Positions 9,301-19,700 of a stretch of 41,178 nt of DNA are shown piece by piece; within the stretch, counting starts at the first letter, position 1, and every line of letters begins with the position of its first letter. This DNA comes from Bremia lactucae (Eukaryota; Oomycota; Peronosporomycetes; Peronosporales; Peronosporaceae), in the NCBI RefSeq assembly GCF_004359215.1, contig NW_027152213.1, positions 1,181,688-1,222,865 of the forward strand, read 5' to 3'. A program made the position numbers and the translations under genes. The notes beneath the pieces were generated by a model that was not told where the DNA came from, did not search any database, and saw only the letters and a list, made by a program, of their open reading frames with translations.

Positions 9301-9618
9301 ATGCCCTTAGAGGCCGTGCTACCTGTGTTTTTGAGCGCTCTTCCGCTAAAAGCTGACATGGACGAAAGTCCCGTGTGCTTTCGATGCCTGAATGGCCTCG
9401 TGACCTCGCAGAACCACGTTGTACTTAACCTGATGCCGCAAGTGCTTGATGTATATGCCAAGGCCCTTGCTTCCACGTCTAGTGTGGAAGAAGAAACCCA
9501 AGCTGAAGTGAAGGTTTGCGTGCGTGGACTTTTACAGGCTTATGAAGCCCAGATGAAGGAGATTATTGCGCAAATGAGTCCTGAGGCTCAGGCTGCTCTG
9601 AGTACGGCCATTATGTAA
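6376..9618 (+). CDS. IPO4: Importin-4 (karyopherin beta, Kap123 type), copy 1
   Basis: A single-exon gene of 1080 residues, close to human importin-4 and yeast Kap123. The family imports ribosomal proteins and histones H3/H4 through the nuclear pore in a Ran-GTP-dependent way. The protein is a continuous solenoid of HEAT repeats, with an importin N-terminal domain at about residues 20-90, conserved RGAAIECLGYLA and EQAFVYFINVS repeats in the middle, and acidic loops (GGEDEDEDDD near 335, DDDEDVLGGVDSDDEENEDD near 630, EEDEDDDEEEGG near 820) likely to touch basic cargo. I start at ATG 6376 (ACAACCATGG, strong context), not at the upstream TTG. Relative to copy 2 it carries E3, V751, A776 and S808. 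The next gene, GH81, is convergent, 264 bp away. Confidence 0.93.
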   Translation: MAEYTPEQLEACLLQLTHPDTEQIKQAEVVLKAYTKKIASVGGLLLQLQLSTKPEVRQLAALMLRKKIFKHWPKLEATAQAQTKQVLLSRAAEDPVHVVRSTVASLISALALHEVPLGKWPELMIFINTSASSANVDQREMSMKLLQLLGESMGTSLQPHFNDLKQLYAKALQDPENLKVRVGAMRAACSLVEFLEESDLRGFRDLVPLMITVLQQCVANGAEAEAVEFMDVFSEIASHPFPILDQAFPQFIELLLQIILANQLESSTRASASYAMGEFIKKKPKTIGKKSLVAKIFTTMLDIVAADEAVSCGLISNLLEREGKTGGEDEDEDDDSPGHMAQQTLDSLALSVPAKYLNPVVFGICNEYITAQDARKRKAGVLTLGILSEGCCEFMCQNLNELLPAVYRVAQDPDQHVREAACFALGQFAEFLQPLITDHYTDILPIGLTLLDDASKVIKATALYVLDEITQSMESDQVLPYLDTLVTKLVAVLRTGSPQLQKMALDALGSIAIGAKDAFLPYFPSVAELIQPFWGIIDPKFYFLRGAAIECLGYLATALGKEPFRPYFAPSMPFVFSSFELDDSELKEQAFVYFINVSSIFKEEFAPFLEQAAMHVLQAIVSDEGLRVMDDDEDVLGGVDSDDEENEDDNVLRHISIRTDALNSKVRAVAAVEELALNCGGAVFEPYIPKFLEALAPLTEYIHEDVRGAVAEALAALVICSFEASHAMSSDVQVWNKGDFNKNILSPNNAVIASAVMKSLVEELLEDPEEVVVEKAFNAIKAMSARVGPVVTMDHMNELMRITKTVLSHEHICQTTHEEDEDDDEEEGGSVLESASELIGVLAKCYGEHFLSAFQELFPALLAFATGLRAVRDRAAAVGCFAEVLRELGPGALGLVESVYPVVLQGLTSDNYVLKANSAFCMGVLAEISGEKLTSAYEQMLQALRPLFETSGNDEVVTDNACAAVARMIMVGSAKMPLEAVLPVFLSALPLKADMDESPVCFRCLNGLVTSQNHVVLNLMPQVLDVYAKALASTSSVEEETQAEVKVCVRGLLQAYEAQMKEIIAQMSPEAQAALSTAIM

Positions 9619-9882
9619 GGCAATTTGTCGATCTAAAATAGAATTAATTGAAGTGGCCCGAGTAGATTGAAACAAATGTATAGAAATTTTTCATTTTGAT
9701 GATGGGGTGTTTACGAATTTCATGAATGAAAATTTAATTTTTTTTCGCTTCAAGTACGATATCATGACGAAGTTGAAGGCACAAGAGTTTCGACACGCAA
9801 TGCGCAACTCACGTTTCTGAATGATTTTTCACTCGACATACAAGTAAGTATATACAGCGAACCATGGGCTTGTGCAACAAGC

Positions 9883-12453
9883 CTAGTTGTCTAAATCTAT
9901 AAAGTTCTTCCAAGAGGTCGATGTAGTGACACCAATTTTGGAGTTGGGACACGGCGTAGCTGTGATGGACTCAGGCACAGTAGCAGGCGTAGGTACCGTG
10001 GCAAGCGGTGGCGCGCCCGTAATTGTTGGCGTATTAAAGGCTGCACCGGGAGATACAGTGGGGAAGGCGGGCGTTTCCGTTGCTGGGCTTGGCGTCGTCT
10101 TGGAAATAGGATTCACACTTGGGGAGGAGGCGGTGGCAATGGGTGTGGGAATAGCAGGCGTCGTTATTGTGATGCTTGGCGTATTTTTCGCGGCAGTCGA
10201 AATGTTGCCACGAGATGCTGCATTGTACAAAGCCCACGAACGCGTGAGACCGTCATCCATGGCAACCGTCGCCAGCCTTGCTAGCGAATCAGCTTGGTCG
10301 ATGGCAGCTGCATTCACTAACAATAGCGACAACCATGCGTTGCTTAGATCGTTTCCCGTCACAATCGGTTCCTTTGATAAGATGTTATCCCATTCTTCCT
10401 GGATAAACGTCGTCGTGCGTGCTAAGCCGTTGACTGGTGATACTGGTAGCATTTGAATACCATGAATGCAGTGAATTTCGGGGCTAAACCACGTCGCGTA
10501 GTCTGCCTTATTATCAAAGAAGATGCCTGTGACGTGATTTGGTACGAATTGAGGCGGGTGGATGGTGTTGTCTGATGTCATTAGGAAGTAGGTGCGCACG
10601 GCACGAGCATTTAGACGCAGCATGAGACTGCCTAAATCTTCCACAGCCTTGTTACCTGAAACTTGTCCCCAGAGTTTCAAGCCATAGCAAAAATTGATGT
10701 CTTCTGATGTGCTTTCTTCATCCTTGCCATCAGCCATGGAAGTTACACCGTGAGAGTACGAATGACCCAAATACCATGAAAAATGACGAAATTTGGGGAA
10801 GTATACGTCATCCGCACTCGGATTCGCCACGTCGCGAAGTAGCGTCCACACCATTGTGTCTAGCTGGGAAATGCCCGACCATGTCGGATCCAGTTTTTTT
10901 AAAATAGCAGACCCCACGACCCAGTATCCGTAATGGTAGTGGTGGTCATTGTATATTCCATTGCCAAATTCCACGTTGATGTCGTTAGCAGTGAAAACCT
11001 GGCTGGTCACAATGCCTTTGTATGCGGTTTCGTAAACAAGAGGCGATTCCAGCGTGTTGGTAAGAAAGGGTTCCACAAGCGCCTTGAGCTTCGTCAAACA
11101 CTTATTTAAAAGCGTCACATCTTCACCCACGACGGAGCTATCCGCAGCCATTAAGCACAGTGAAGCGTATTTCTGGTATGCTTTGCCGTTAAAGTACCAG
11201 CTACCTGTGATTAATTTCCAGTCGCCATCAATGTCTTTTTGAAGAATCGACAGCAAGTCAATTTGGGAGACTACGTCAGCAGACGGCTTGTTGCTGGGGT
11301 AAAAGTCCACATCTTCCTCCATTTCGTCCTCTGTAAGGATCCAACTTCCGGACGTAGTTACTTGACCAACCATCTGTCCGCGGGTGGCCGAGTATAAGAC
11401 AATGGCGTCACTCGATTGCGTGGTGGTAACATCGCTCATGACATCCACGTGATGAGGTAGGGCGAAGTGAAGAAGACCGACATTGTCGCACGAACTCCCC
11501 TCAGTTGTCCACTGTAACGAGTAGCTAGTGCGAGACTCCATTACCACATCACCGCCAATGATGACACAGGACGAGTAGGCGTCATATACATTTTGGTCGC
11601 TGCCGTCGGGAAGAATTGCCACTCGAAGCATACCAGTATAGGCTGCATTCGATACTAGAGCAGTTTGATTTTGATCGATCGAAAAAGAGGCGCTGGTGTC
11701 ACTAGAATAGATGACCCACGTCTGATTGTTTGGCAATTGGACGACATACTTGCCTGCGGTTGAAGTGTTTACAAGGGTCATCGCGTATTTCGAAACGACG
11801 CTTGCAGTAAGACCAGAGTAATTGGCGGAGATAAAAGTCATTCCATGTACGAGAGAAGAATCCATGCAGGTACGACTACCCGAGACGCAAGTACGAGCGT
11901 TGACGCCCAAATCGCTAAACGAATATATTTCGTAGTCGGGTTTCGTCGACGCGAATTCTGTCGCCGATAGTGTAAGATCGTTATGAAACGCGTGTGTGTA
12001 AAATTTGACGGCACCTTCCACCTCTTTAGCCATGATACGATACGTATAAGAGTAGCAAACCTGGATGCCGTAAGGTGCTTCTTTCGGAAACTTAAGCGCA
12101 TACGGGTTGGACCGCGCTGGGTCGGCGACTGTATCCATGTTTTGTGTTGCGGCGTGAATGAGGTTTCCCCACCATTTGTTTGTGGGTAATGGCTTATCGA
12201 GCAGGTTCGAAGCCACATTGACGATCGGAGCTAACTTGGTCAAGTTGCCGTTGCGCTGGAAAAGGTTTGAAATGTCTTCTGTCGAGAATGGAGCCATGTA
12301 GTCATTACTATTTAACGTCGAGCGATCATTGAATGCTTGCACTGTTCCTTGTTCGAAACCACTGCCGGCCAGAGACATCGTGATATCCTCCATGACGGCT
12401 GAGGCAGTGGAAGCCACGCCCATTGCCGCTTGCATCAGTAGAGTGAATTTCAT
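9883..12453 (-). CDS. Secreted GH81 endo-beta-1,3-glucanase, copy 1
   Basis: 856 residues, single exon, start ATG at 12453. A signal peptide is clear (MKFTLLMQAAMGVASTASA). The GH81 fold follows: TNKWWGNLI near 91-100, then the catalytic domain with NDHHYHYGYW (502-511), WYLGHSYSHG (560-569) and DEESTSEDINFCYG (578-591), which carry the family's acid and base residues. A Thr/Pro/Ser-rich tail (about 757-845) looks like an O-glycosylated wall-associated stalk. The family (Eng1/Acf2 type) cuts beta-1,3-glucan; in an organism with glucan walls the likely role is self-wall remodelling, though attack on other glucans is possible. Allelic differences from copy 2: R114 versus W and L703 versus I. 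Confidence 0.93.
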   Translation of the reverse strand: MKFTLLMQAAMGVASTASAVMEDITMSLAGSGFEQGTVQAFNDRSTLNSNDYMAPFSTEDISNLFQRNGNLTKLAPIVNVASNLLDKPLPTNKWWGNLIHAATQNMDTVADPARSNPYALKFPKEAPYGIQVCYSYTYRIMAKEVEGAVKFYTHAFHNDLTLSATEFASTKPDYEIYSFSDLGVNARTCVSGSRTCMDSSLVHGMTFISANYSGLTASVVSKYAMTLVNTSTAGKYVVQLPNNQTWVIYSSDTSASFSIDQNQTALVSNAAYTGMLRVAILPDGSDQNVYDAYSSCVIIGGDVVMESRTSYSLQWTTEGSSCDNVGLLHFALPHHVDVMSDVTTTQSSDAIVLYSATRGQMVGQVTTSGSWILTEDEMEEDVDFYPSNKPSADVVSQIDLLSILQKDIDGDWKLITGSWYFNGKAYQKYASLCLMAADSSVVGEDVTLLNKCLTKLKALVEPFLTNTLESPLVYETAYKGIVTSQVFTANDINVEFGNGIYNDHHYHYGYWVVGSAILKKLDPTWSGISQLDTMVWTLLRDVANPSADDVYFPKFRHFSWYLGHSYSHGVTSMADGKDEESTSEDINFCYGLKLWGQVSGNKAVEDLGSLMLRLNARAVRTYFLMTSDNTIHPPQFVPNHVTGIFFDNKADYATWFSPEIHCIHGIQMLPVSPVNGLARTTTFIQEEWDNILSKEPIVTGNDLSNAWLSLLLVNAAAIDQADSLARLATVAMDDGLTRSWALYNAASRGNISTAAKNTPSITITTPAIPTPIATASSPSVNPISKTTPSPATETPAFPTVSPGAAFNTPTITGAPPLATVPTPATVPESITATPCPNSKIGVTTSTSWKNFIDLDN

Positions 12454-13304
12454 CAAAGTGTTAAGAGCAAAGGTCAGGCTGAAGTCGAAGGCTGTGGTGC
12501 TTAAGTGCTAGTAAGCCGAAGTGAAAATAAGTGTTGCTGATGAGCACGAAAGATAAGTGATTTGGTGTAGGCAACGACAATTTCAGCAAATTGCCTGGTG
12601 ACCGACACCAGAGACTTCGTGAAAACCAAGTGGATCAGCGTTATTGGTGGCGCCTGGCTTATGACTTTTCACTTCCACCACAACTGGTCTGAGTAAGTTC
12701 CAAGGTTGTGGCGCATTGAAATTTTGGCAGTCTAGTATCTTACTGAGCTGACCATAAACGTATGTTTAACAGGACGCTGTTCATTAGCAGGATTTTAAAA
12801 TCAGAAAGCCGCCACGACAAGTGGGCTTTAAAGTGAAACAGTCATGTTGTATTAAAAGATGTAAGAGCCAAATAAGTGAAGTATGTCGCAAGAAAAATGA
12901 GTCACAGCTGACGCTGCGTCAGGGTTAATTTATGGCTTCACGTAATATAGCAAGTCTATAAGGAGGGACTTCGTATTTTGACATCTTAGAAGCGACAGTG
13001 CGAGACGTCAAGCCGAGTTGCATGTGATCACCGACACGAAGGTTTAGGTTCTGACTTATTGCGGCAAGAGTGCGATGATTGGCCACTCTGTTGCAATTGA
13101 CCTTATTTTGCTGGAATTAATTCTTCTACTCATACCTGCTCTCATTCGTATCATCAAGATTTGCTATTAGACGGTATGCCCCTTTTCGGTAGTGATCTTA
13201 CGAAAGCCATCTATCTTGTAAATTACATAAAAATAGGTCCACTTATTTCTAAGCTGCATTTCTAAACTGGTTCTATTAAGTTGCCGTAAATGACATGATT
13301 ACTA
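12454..13304. promoter_or_regulatory. Divergent intergenic region between GH81 (-) and ORC1 (+), copy 1
   Basis: 851 bases without a gene. It must contain the promoters of both GH81 (leftward) and ORC1 (rightward). I see no motif I can name with confidence. An in-frame TGA at 13296-13298 just upstream supports the ORC1 start at 13305 unless an unseen intron exists. The copy 2 equivalent (22789-23639) differs at only about two positions. Confidence 0.5.
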
Positions 13305-13716
13305 ATGCCAAATCTTGGTATCGCCCAAAGCGCTCAATTCTCAGCCATTGATACCGCGGTGAAGAGACTTCAATGCGCATGTCGGGAATTGCAGCTGTCG
13401 AGCCTACCACGCGTGATGACAGGGCGTGAAAATGAGCGCGATGAAATTTACACCGCGCTGCGCTCATCTATCGAGCATCAGAGTGCCGGTGGTCCCATTT
13501 ACATTAGCGGCCTCCCAGGCGCTGGCAAAACGTCAATCGTCAAAGAAGTCATCCGTACGCTCGAGAAACAGCGAGATAACGCGAAATTATGCGAATTCGC
13601 GTGGGTGGAGGTTAATGGTCTGCATATGCCGCGCCCGGACGTCGCTTATAGTGTCTTGTGGAAGGCATTGCAGCCGTCAAAAACTAATAAGCAAGAACCT
13701 CAGCCTTTGCGAGCAA
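13305..13716 (+). CDS. ORC1: ORC1, copy 1, first 137 codons only (cut by N gap)
   Basis: Identical by eye to the start of the complete copy at 23640-24929. It contains the Walker A motif GLPGAGKT (residues 69-76) and the conserved VEVNGLHM strand, then runs into the gap. Copy 2 shows 878 more bases of coding sequence after this point, more than the 634 N, so either the gap length is only an estimate or this copy is truncated. Confidence 0.85.
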
Positions 13717-14350
13717 NNNNNNNNNNNNNNNNNNNNNNNNNNNNNNNNNNNNNNNNNNNNNNNNNNNNNNNNNNNNNNNNNNNNNNNNNNNNNNNNNNNN
13801 NNNNNNNNNNNNNNNNNNNNNNNNNNNNNNNNNNNNNNNNNNNNNNNNNNNNNNNNNNNNNNNNNNNNNNNNNNNNNNNNNNNNNNNNNNNNNNNNNNNN
13901 NNNNNNNNNNNNNNNNNNNNNNNNNNNNNNNNNNNNNNNNNNNNNNNNNNNNNNNNNNNNNNNNNNNNNNNNNNNNNNNNNNNNNNNNNNNNNNNNNNNN
14001 NNNNNNNNNNNNNNNNNNNNNNNNNNNNNNNNNNNNNNNNNNNNNNNNNNNNNNNNNNNNNNNNNNNNNNNNNNNNNNNNNNNNNNNNNNNNNNNNNNNN
14101 NNNNNNNNNNNNNNNNNNNNNNNNNNNNNNNNNNNNNNNNNNNNNNNNNNNNNNNNNNNNNNNNNNNNNNNNNNNNNNNNNNNNNNNNNNNNNNNNNNNN
14201 NNNNNNNNNNNNNNNNNNNNNNNNNNNNNNNNNNNNNNNNNNNNNNNNNNNNNNNNNNNNNNNNNNNNNNNNNNNNNNNNNNNNNNNNNNNNNNNNNNNN
14301 NNNNNNNNNNNNNNNNNNNNNNNNNNNNNNNNNNNNNNNNNNNNNNNNNN
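13717..14350. other. Assembly gap (634 N)
   Basis: A run of N that begins inside ORC1 copy 1 and ends exactly at the TA flanking the pogo element. A break at a repeat boundary is typical of scaffolding between contigs. Any reading frame drawn across it is artificial. Confidence 0.99.
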
Positions 14351-14376
14351 TACAGTAGAACCCCTCTAAAGTAATA
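14351..14376. repeat. pogo left TA plus terminal inverted repeat
   Basis: Begins TACAGTAGAACCCCTCT and matches the reverse complement of 16494-16519 over 26 bases with a single mismatch. Confidence 0.92.
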
Positions 14377-16517
14377 CTCTTAGGACCGAAAAGTAATATT
14401 ACTTTATGCGTTTTATTACTTTAGATGCCAACCTCTTCTCTCCAGAAAATTTTCGTTTAGGAAGCTCAATGTGCAGCTGACGCATTACCTAACCCTAACC
14501 CTCGACGTGAAGCTTCAACTTTGACACTTTAACTAAACTAAAATATTTATAAGAAGTACAGAACGGGAACGGCAAATCTAAACGTCTAAGCAAGAACTGC
14601 AAACTTAACACAAAAAATGGCGAAAGCACACCTGAAGGTTGCTCATGCTCCTATCACTAATGAAATCCGCATAGCTATCAGTAAAAGGAAGCGTGATACC
14701 AGTGGAACACAGAAGGATATTGCACAATGGGTGGTAGAGAAATTTGGCATGACTGTCAGTCAAGCTGCGATTTCCAAGATTCTCAAGCAGCAGGAGCACT
14801 GGATCTCCCAAGGTGAAAAAGCTGGTGCAGGAGACGGAGCAAAAATTAGTATGGATGCGAAGCGTCAGAAGACTGTAGAATACCCTCTCATGGAAGAGGC
14901 ACTTTACAAATTTGTGCGAACTTACGAAGATGTCATGGATCTCTCGGGTGAACTTTATAAAGAAAAGGGGAGGATTTTTTTGGAGAGACTGTACCCCGAT
15001 CAAGACACAAATACGTTTCAATTCTCCAATGGCTGGTTGAACAGGTTCAAAGCTCGATATGGAATCAAAGAGCGAGTGAGACATGGAGAGAGCGGTTCGG
15101 TTAACATGGAGATACTCGAGCAATCCTTACCCGCAATTCGAGAAGTTTTGGATCAGTATGAATGGAAGGATATCTACAATATGGATGAAACGGGTTTGTT
15201 TTACCGACTTCAGGTATGTCGGGGCCAGTTGAAATCACTTTGGAAGCAACTTCAAATACTAAAATTTATTGCCTCCTCACTTTAGGCTGATCGTTCACTT
15301 GCAACGAAGCAACTGGAGGGCCGCAAGCAGCACAAGGAACGGCTAACTTTTGTTGTTTGTGCCAACGGAGATGGCTCAGATCGTGTCCCACTTTGGGTGA
15401 TTGGGAAATACTTGAATCCCCGTTGTCTCAAAAATATCAATCGTCAGAACCTTGGCTGCCACTACAGGGCAAACCCGAAGGCTTGGATGAACAGTGTATT
15501 GTTTTTGGAATGGCTACAATGGTTTAATCGGAGGATGGGGAGAAGACAGGTGCTGCTGATTATGGACAATTGTCCTGCTCATGTTCCAATTGACAGCTTG
15601 CCGGAGCTGGCCAATGTTAAAATCCTTTACCTGCCGCCCAACACAACTTCCCGAATTCAGCCTTGTGATGCAGGCATTATTCGAACTTTGAAGGCCTTTT
15701 ACAGGAAAATTTTCAATCGCAACTTGCTAAGAGCATTGGAGCTGGATGAAACACTTGACAATGTGGAAGCGCATAAAAAAGTGGATGTTTTGAAGGCGAT
15801 GGTGTGGGCTGTGGAGGCCTGGAATATGGTGACCAAGGAAACTATTCGTAATTGTTTTAATCACTGCAAAATTCGGACATCAAGCTTGAACATCCAAGTT
15901 CCTGCTAGGGCGACCGAACCCCCCGCAAATGTTGCAGATGACCTGATGTTACAGAATGATCAACTGTACCGCAATCCAATGGACATCAACGCCATCCTCA
16001 ACAACCCCTTGGAGAGAGAGGTCGCCTATAGTCCTGACGTAGAAGACATTGTGGCAGTAACAATGGAAGAACATGGATTGTCTTTGCCTGTAGAAGTGGA
16101 AGGAGGGATTCCCGATGCGGATGATAGCGAAGTGCCAGCCCCCGTGAAAGCCAAGGACGTCCTTGATGCAATAAGGTTGTGTAAACTGTACTTCATGCAG
16201 AGGGAGTGTGATACTTCCACGACTCACAGGAAACTGAATGAAGTTTTGGACGATTTTGAAAGGATACAGATTACTGGAAAGAAGCAAGTCACTCACTGGC
16301 AAAAGAAGTATAGTTATTTGAAAATTTTTTTTTTTAGATACAACTTAATATATTACTTTTGGGGTATGTGTCTACTAATAGTGGGGCTTTAAAAATATTA
16401 CTTTATTACTTTGGCAAAATATTACTTTAACCTTAAGTCCCAACTCGGGACCACGAAATTTTATTACTTAGGACGTATTATTACTTTAGAGCGTATTACT
16501 TCAGAGGGGTTCTACTG
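14353..16517 (+). mobile_element. pogo/Tigger-type DNA transposon, apparently intact
   Basis: A 2,165-bp element with imperfect terminal inverted repeats beginning CAGTAGAACCCCTCT, flanked on both sides by TA (14351-14352 and 16518-16519), the usual target duplication of the Tc1/mariner-pogo group. It encodes one transposase with a single intron. Subterminal regions are packed with AGTAATA/TATTACT words. It sits 192 bp upstream of the importin-4 copy 2 start. Intact repeats, open frame and a polymorphic-looking insertion argue for recent activity. Confidence 0.92.
14617..16392 (+). CDS. pogo-type transposase (CENP-B-like HTH plus DDE_1)
   Basis: Exons 14617-15213 and 15286-16392 with a 72-bp GT-AG intron give about 567 residues. 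The splice joins MDETGLFYRLQ to ADRSLATKQ, restoring the DDE domain. Residues 1-65 form the first helix-turn-helix (GTQKDIAQWVVEKFGMTVSQ), about 85-165 the Tc5/CENP-B second DNA-binding domain (FSNGWLNRFKARYGIK), then the catalytic core with Asp in NMDETGLF, Asp in LIMDNCPAH and a third Asp in RIQPCDAGII. This D,D,D triad is characteristic of pogo enzymes, which cut and paste at TA. The last roughly 20 residues run into A/T-rich subterminal DNA, so the true C-terminus could be shorter by another splice. Confidence 0.9.
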
Positions 16518-16519
16518 TA
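16494..16519. repeat. pogo right terminal inverted repeat plus TA
   Basis: Ends GAGGGGTTCTACTGTA. Pairs with 14351-14376 with one mismatch. The final TA aligns with TA 6183-6184 of duplicated copy 1, which lacks the element, so the empty site is visible in this same window. Confidence 0.92.
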
Positions 16520-16710
16520 TTCTTATAATCTCGTTGAGTCCATCAATAGTAGTTTTAGTCAACATTATATCTCAAGTTCACCTCGAGATAGTTTTGCGAG
16601 ATTGACCCTTAATCGGCTCGACAAATATCATATTTTTGAGGTTTAAGCGTTGACCAGTCATTTGTGCATTTGCCGTTAATCACTCATTTTATCTTGATTG
16701 ATTGACAACC

Positions 16711-19700
16711 ATGGCTGACTATACGCCAGAGCAGCTGGAGGCGTGTCTGCTACAGCTGACGCACCCGGATACGGAGCAAATCAAGCAGGCAGAAGTGGTG
16801 CTCAAGGCCTACACCAAGAAGATCGCATCAGTTGGGGGACTGCTTTTGCAACTCCAACTATCGACCAAGCCCGAAGTGCGACAGCTGGCCGCGCTCATGC
16901 TGCGAAAGAAGATATTTAAGCATTGGCCTAAGCTAGAGGCTACTGCTCAGGCCCAGACTAAGCAGGTACTGCTCAGTCGTGCAGCTGAAGATCCCGTGCA
17001 CGTTGTGCGCTCTACTGTAGCGTCGCTCATCTCAGCGCTGGCTTTGCACGAAGTGCCCCTTGGCAAATGGCCCGAGCTCATGATTTTTATTAATACCTCT
17101 GCCAGCAGTGCTAATGTTGACCAGCGTGAAATGAGCATGAAGCTATTGCAGCTATTGGGCGAGAGTATGGGCACGTCGCTCCAACCGCACTTTAATGACC
17201 TCAAACAACTATACGCTAAAGCTCTGCAAGACCCCGAAAACCTTAAGGTGCGCGTAGGTGCTATGCGTGCAGCTTGTAGCCTTGTTGAATTTCTTGAAGA
17301 ATCGGACCTTCGTGGCTTTCGCGACCTCGTGCCGCTTATGATCACTGTACTACAGCAGTGCGTGGCCAACGGGGCCGAAGCTGAGGCTGTAGAGTTTATG
17401 GACGTATTCTCCGAGATTGCATCACATCCGTTTCCTATTTTAGACCAAGCTTTTCCCCAATTTATTGAGTTATTGCTCCAGATTATCCTTGCAAATCAGC
17501 TTGAATCAAGTACTCGCGCATCAGCCAGTTATGCCATGGGAGAATTTATTAAGAAGAAGCCCAAGACCATTGGAAAGAAGAGTCTCGTTGCCAAAATCTT
17601 CACGACGATGCTAGACATTGTTGCTGCCGACGAAGCCGTTTCGTGTGGTCTCATCTCGAACCTGCTCGAGCGTGAGGGCAAGACGGGAGGTGAAGACGAA
17701 GATGAGGACGACGATTCTCCGGGCCACATGGCTCAGCAGACACTTGACTCTCTCGCTCTGAGTGTGCCTGCCAAGTATTTGAACCCAGTGGTGTTTGGTA
17801 TATGCAACGAATACATTACTGCTCAGGACGCCCGTAAGCGCAAGGCTGGTGTGCTGACACTTGGTATTTTATCAGAAGGGTGTTGTGAGTTCATGTGCCA
17901 AAACTTGAACGAGCTACTTCCTGCTGTGTACCGCGTTGCTCAGGACCCTGATCAGCACGTACGTGAGGCCGCGTGTTTTGCTCTCGGTCAGTTTGCCGAG
18001 TTCCTGCAGCCCTTAATAACGGACCACTACACCGATATTCTACCAATTGGCCTCACTCTACTTGACGATGCATCCAAGGTGATCAAGGCCACGGCCTTGT
18101 ATGTACTAGATGAAATTACACAAAGCATGGAGAGTGATCAGGTGTTGCCGTATCTTGACACACTCGTGACCAAATTAGTAGCTGTGCTTCGTACAGGATC
18201 TCCACAATTGCAGAAAATGGCGCTGGACGCGCTTGGTTCTATTGCTATTGGGGCCAAGGACGCTTTTCTGCCCTATTTCCCGTCAGTTGCTGAGCTTATC
18301 CAGCCCTTTTGGGGCATCATAGATCCGAAATTCTACTTTTTGCGGGGTGCTGCGATTGAGTGCCTAGGCTATCTGGCTACGGCTCTCGGCAAAGAGCCTT
18401 TTCGTCCGTATTTTGCCCCTTCAATGCCGTTCGTCTTTTCATCATTTGAGCTTGACGACTCGGAGCTCAAGGAACAAGCTTTCGTGTACTTTATTAACGT
18501 TTCAAGCATCTTCAAGGAAGAGTTTGCACCGTTCCTTGAGCAGGCTGCCATGCACGTGCTGCAAGCCATTGTAAGCGATGAAGGACTTCGCGTAATGGAC
18601 GACGATGAGGATGTTCTTGGTGGCGTGGACTCTGACGATGAAGAGAACGAAGACGACAACGTGTTGCGCCATATCAGTATTCGAACAGACGCGTTAAACT
18701 CAAAAGTACGCGCTGTCGCAGCCGTAGAGGAGCTTGCTTTAAATTGCGGTGGCGCTGTGTTTGAGCCATACATTCCGAAATTTCTCGAGGCTTTAGCTCC
18801 ACTTACTGAGTACATTCATGAGGACGTACGTGGTGCAGTGGCTGAGGCTTTGGCTGCTCTTGTTATCTGCTCATTTGAAGCCTCACATGCCATGAGCAGC
18901 GACGTGCAGGTTTGGAATAAGGGCGACTTTAACAAGAACATTTTGTCGCCCAACAATGCTATGATTGCATCTGCTGTGATGAAGAGTTTGGTGGAAGAGC
19001 TCTTGGAAGACCCTGAAGAAGTTGTTGTCGAGAAGACTTTTAACGCAATCAAAGCCATGAGCGCCCGTGTGGGCCCCGTCGTTACGATGGACCATATGAA
19101 TGAGCTGATGCGTATTACCAAGACGGTACTTGCTCACGAGCACATATGTCAAACGACTCACGAAGAGGACGAGGACGACGACGAAGAAGAAGGGGGGTCA
19201 GTGCTTGAAAGTGCGTCGGAGCTGATTGGCGTACTTGCTAAATGCTACGGCGAACACTTTCTGTCCGCTTTTCAGGAGCTTTTTCCAGCGCTGCTGGCGT
19301 TTGCTACCGGTCTACGGGCTGTGCGCGATCGTGCCGCTGCTGTTGGTTGCTTTGCCGAGGTGCTCCGTGAGTTGGGACCTGGTGCTCTAGGCCTAGTGGA
19401 GAGCGTGTATCCCGTGGTCCTGCAGGGTCTTACGTCAGATAACTACGTACTGAAGGCCAACAGCGCTTTTTGCATGGGTGTTCTTGCAGAAATTAGCGGT
19501 GAAAAACTTACTAGCGCATACGAGCAGATGCTTCAGGCTCTACGGCCTCTGTTTGAGACTTCAGGTAATGACGAAGTTGTGACGGACAACGCATGTGCAG
19601 CTGTGGCCCGCATGATTATGGTTGGCAGCGCCAAGATGCCCTTAGAGGCCGTGCTACCTGTGTTTTTGAGCGCTCTTCCGCTAAAAGCTGACATGGACGA

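Larger units (their letters stand above)
6183..13716. repeat. Duplicated block, copy 1 (partner 16518-24051)
   Basis: Importin-4, GH81 and the ORC1 start recur at a constant offset of 10,335 bp. By eye I count about 20 substitutions across 7.5 kb and no insertion or deletion. The left edge is a TA (6183-6184) that coincides with the TA target of the pogo element in copy 2. The right edge is the start of an N gap. Confidence 0.95.

Noticed and set aside
9887..10456. 189-codon plus-strand frame (Gly/Val-rich) and its copy at 20222-20791
   Set aside because: It is the exact antisense of the Thr/Pro/Ser-rich GH81 tail; its composition is the mirror of those codons.
13305..14369. Long frame running through the N gap into the transposon
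   Set aside because: The codons across the gap are undefined; only the first 137 codons are real.
14485..14500. CCTAACCCTAACCCT resembling telomere repeats
   Set aside because: Only about two and a half units inside the pogo leader; too short to be a telomere trace.
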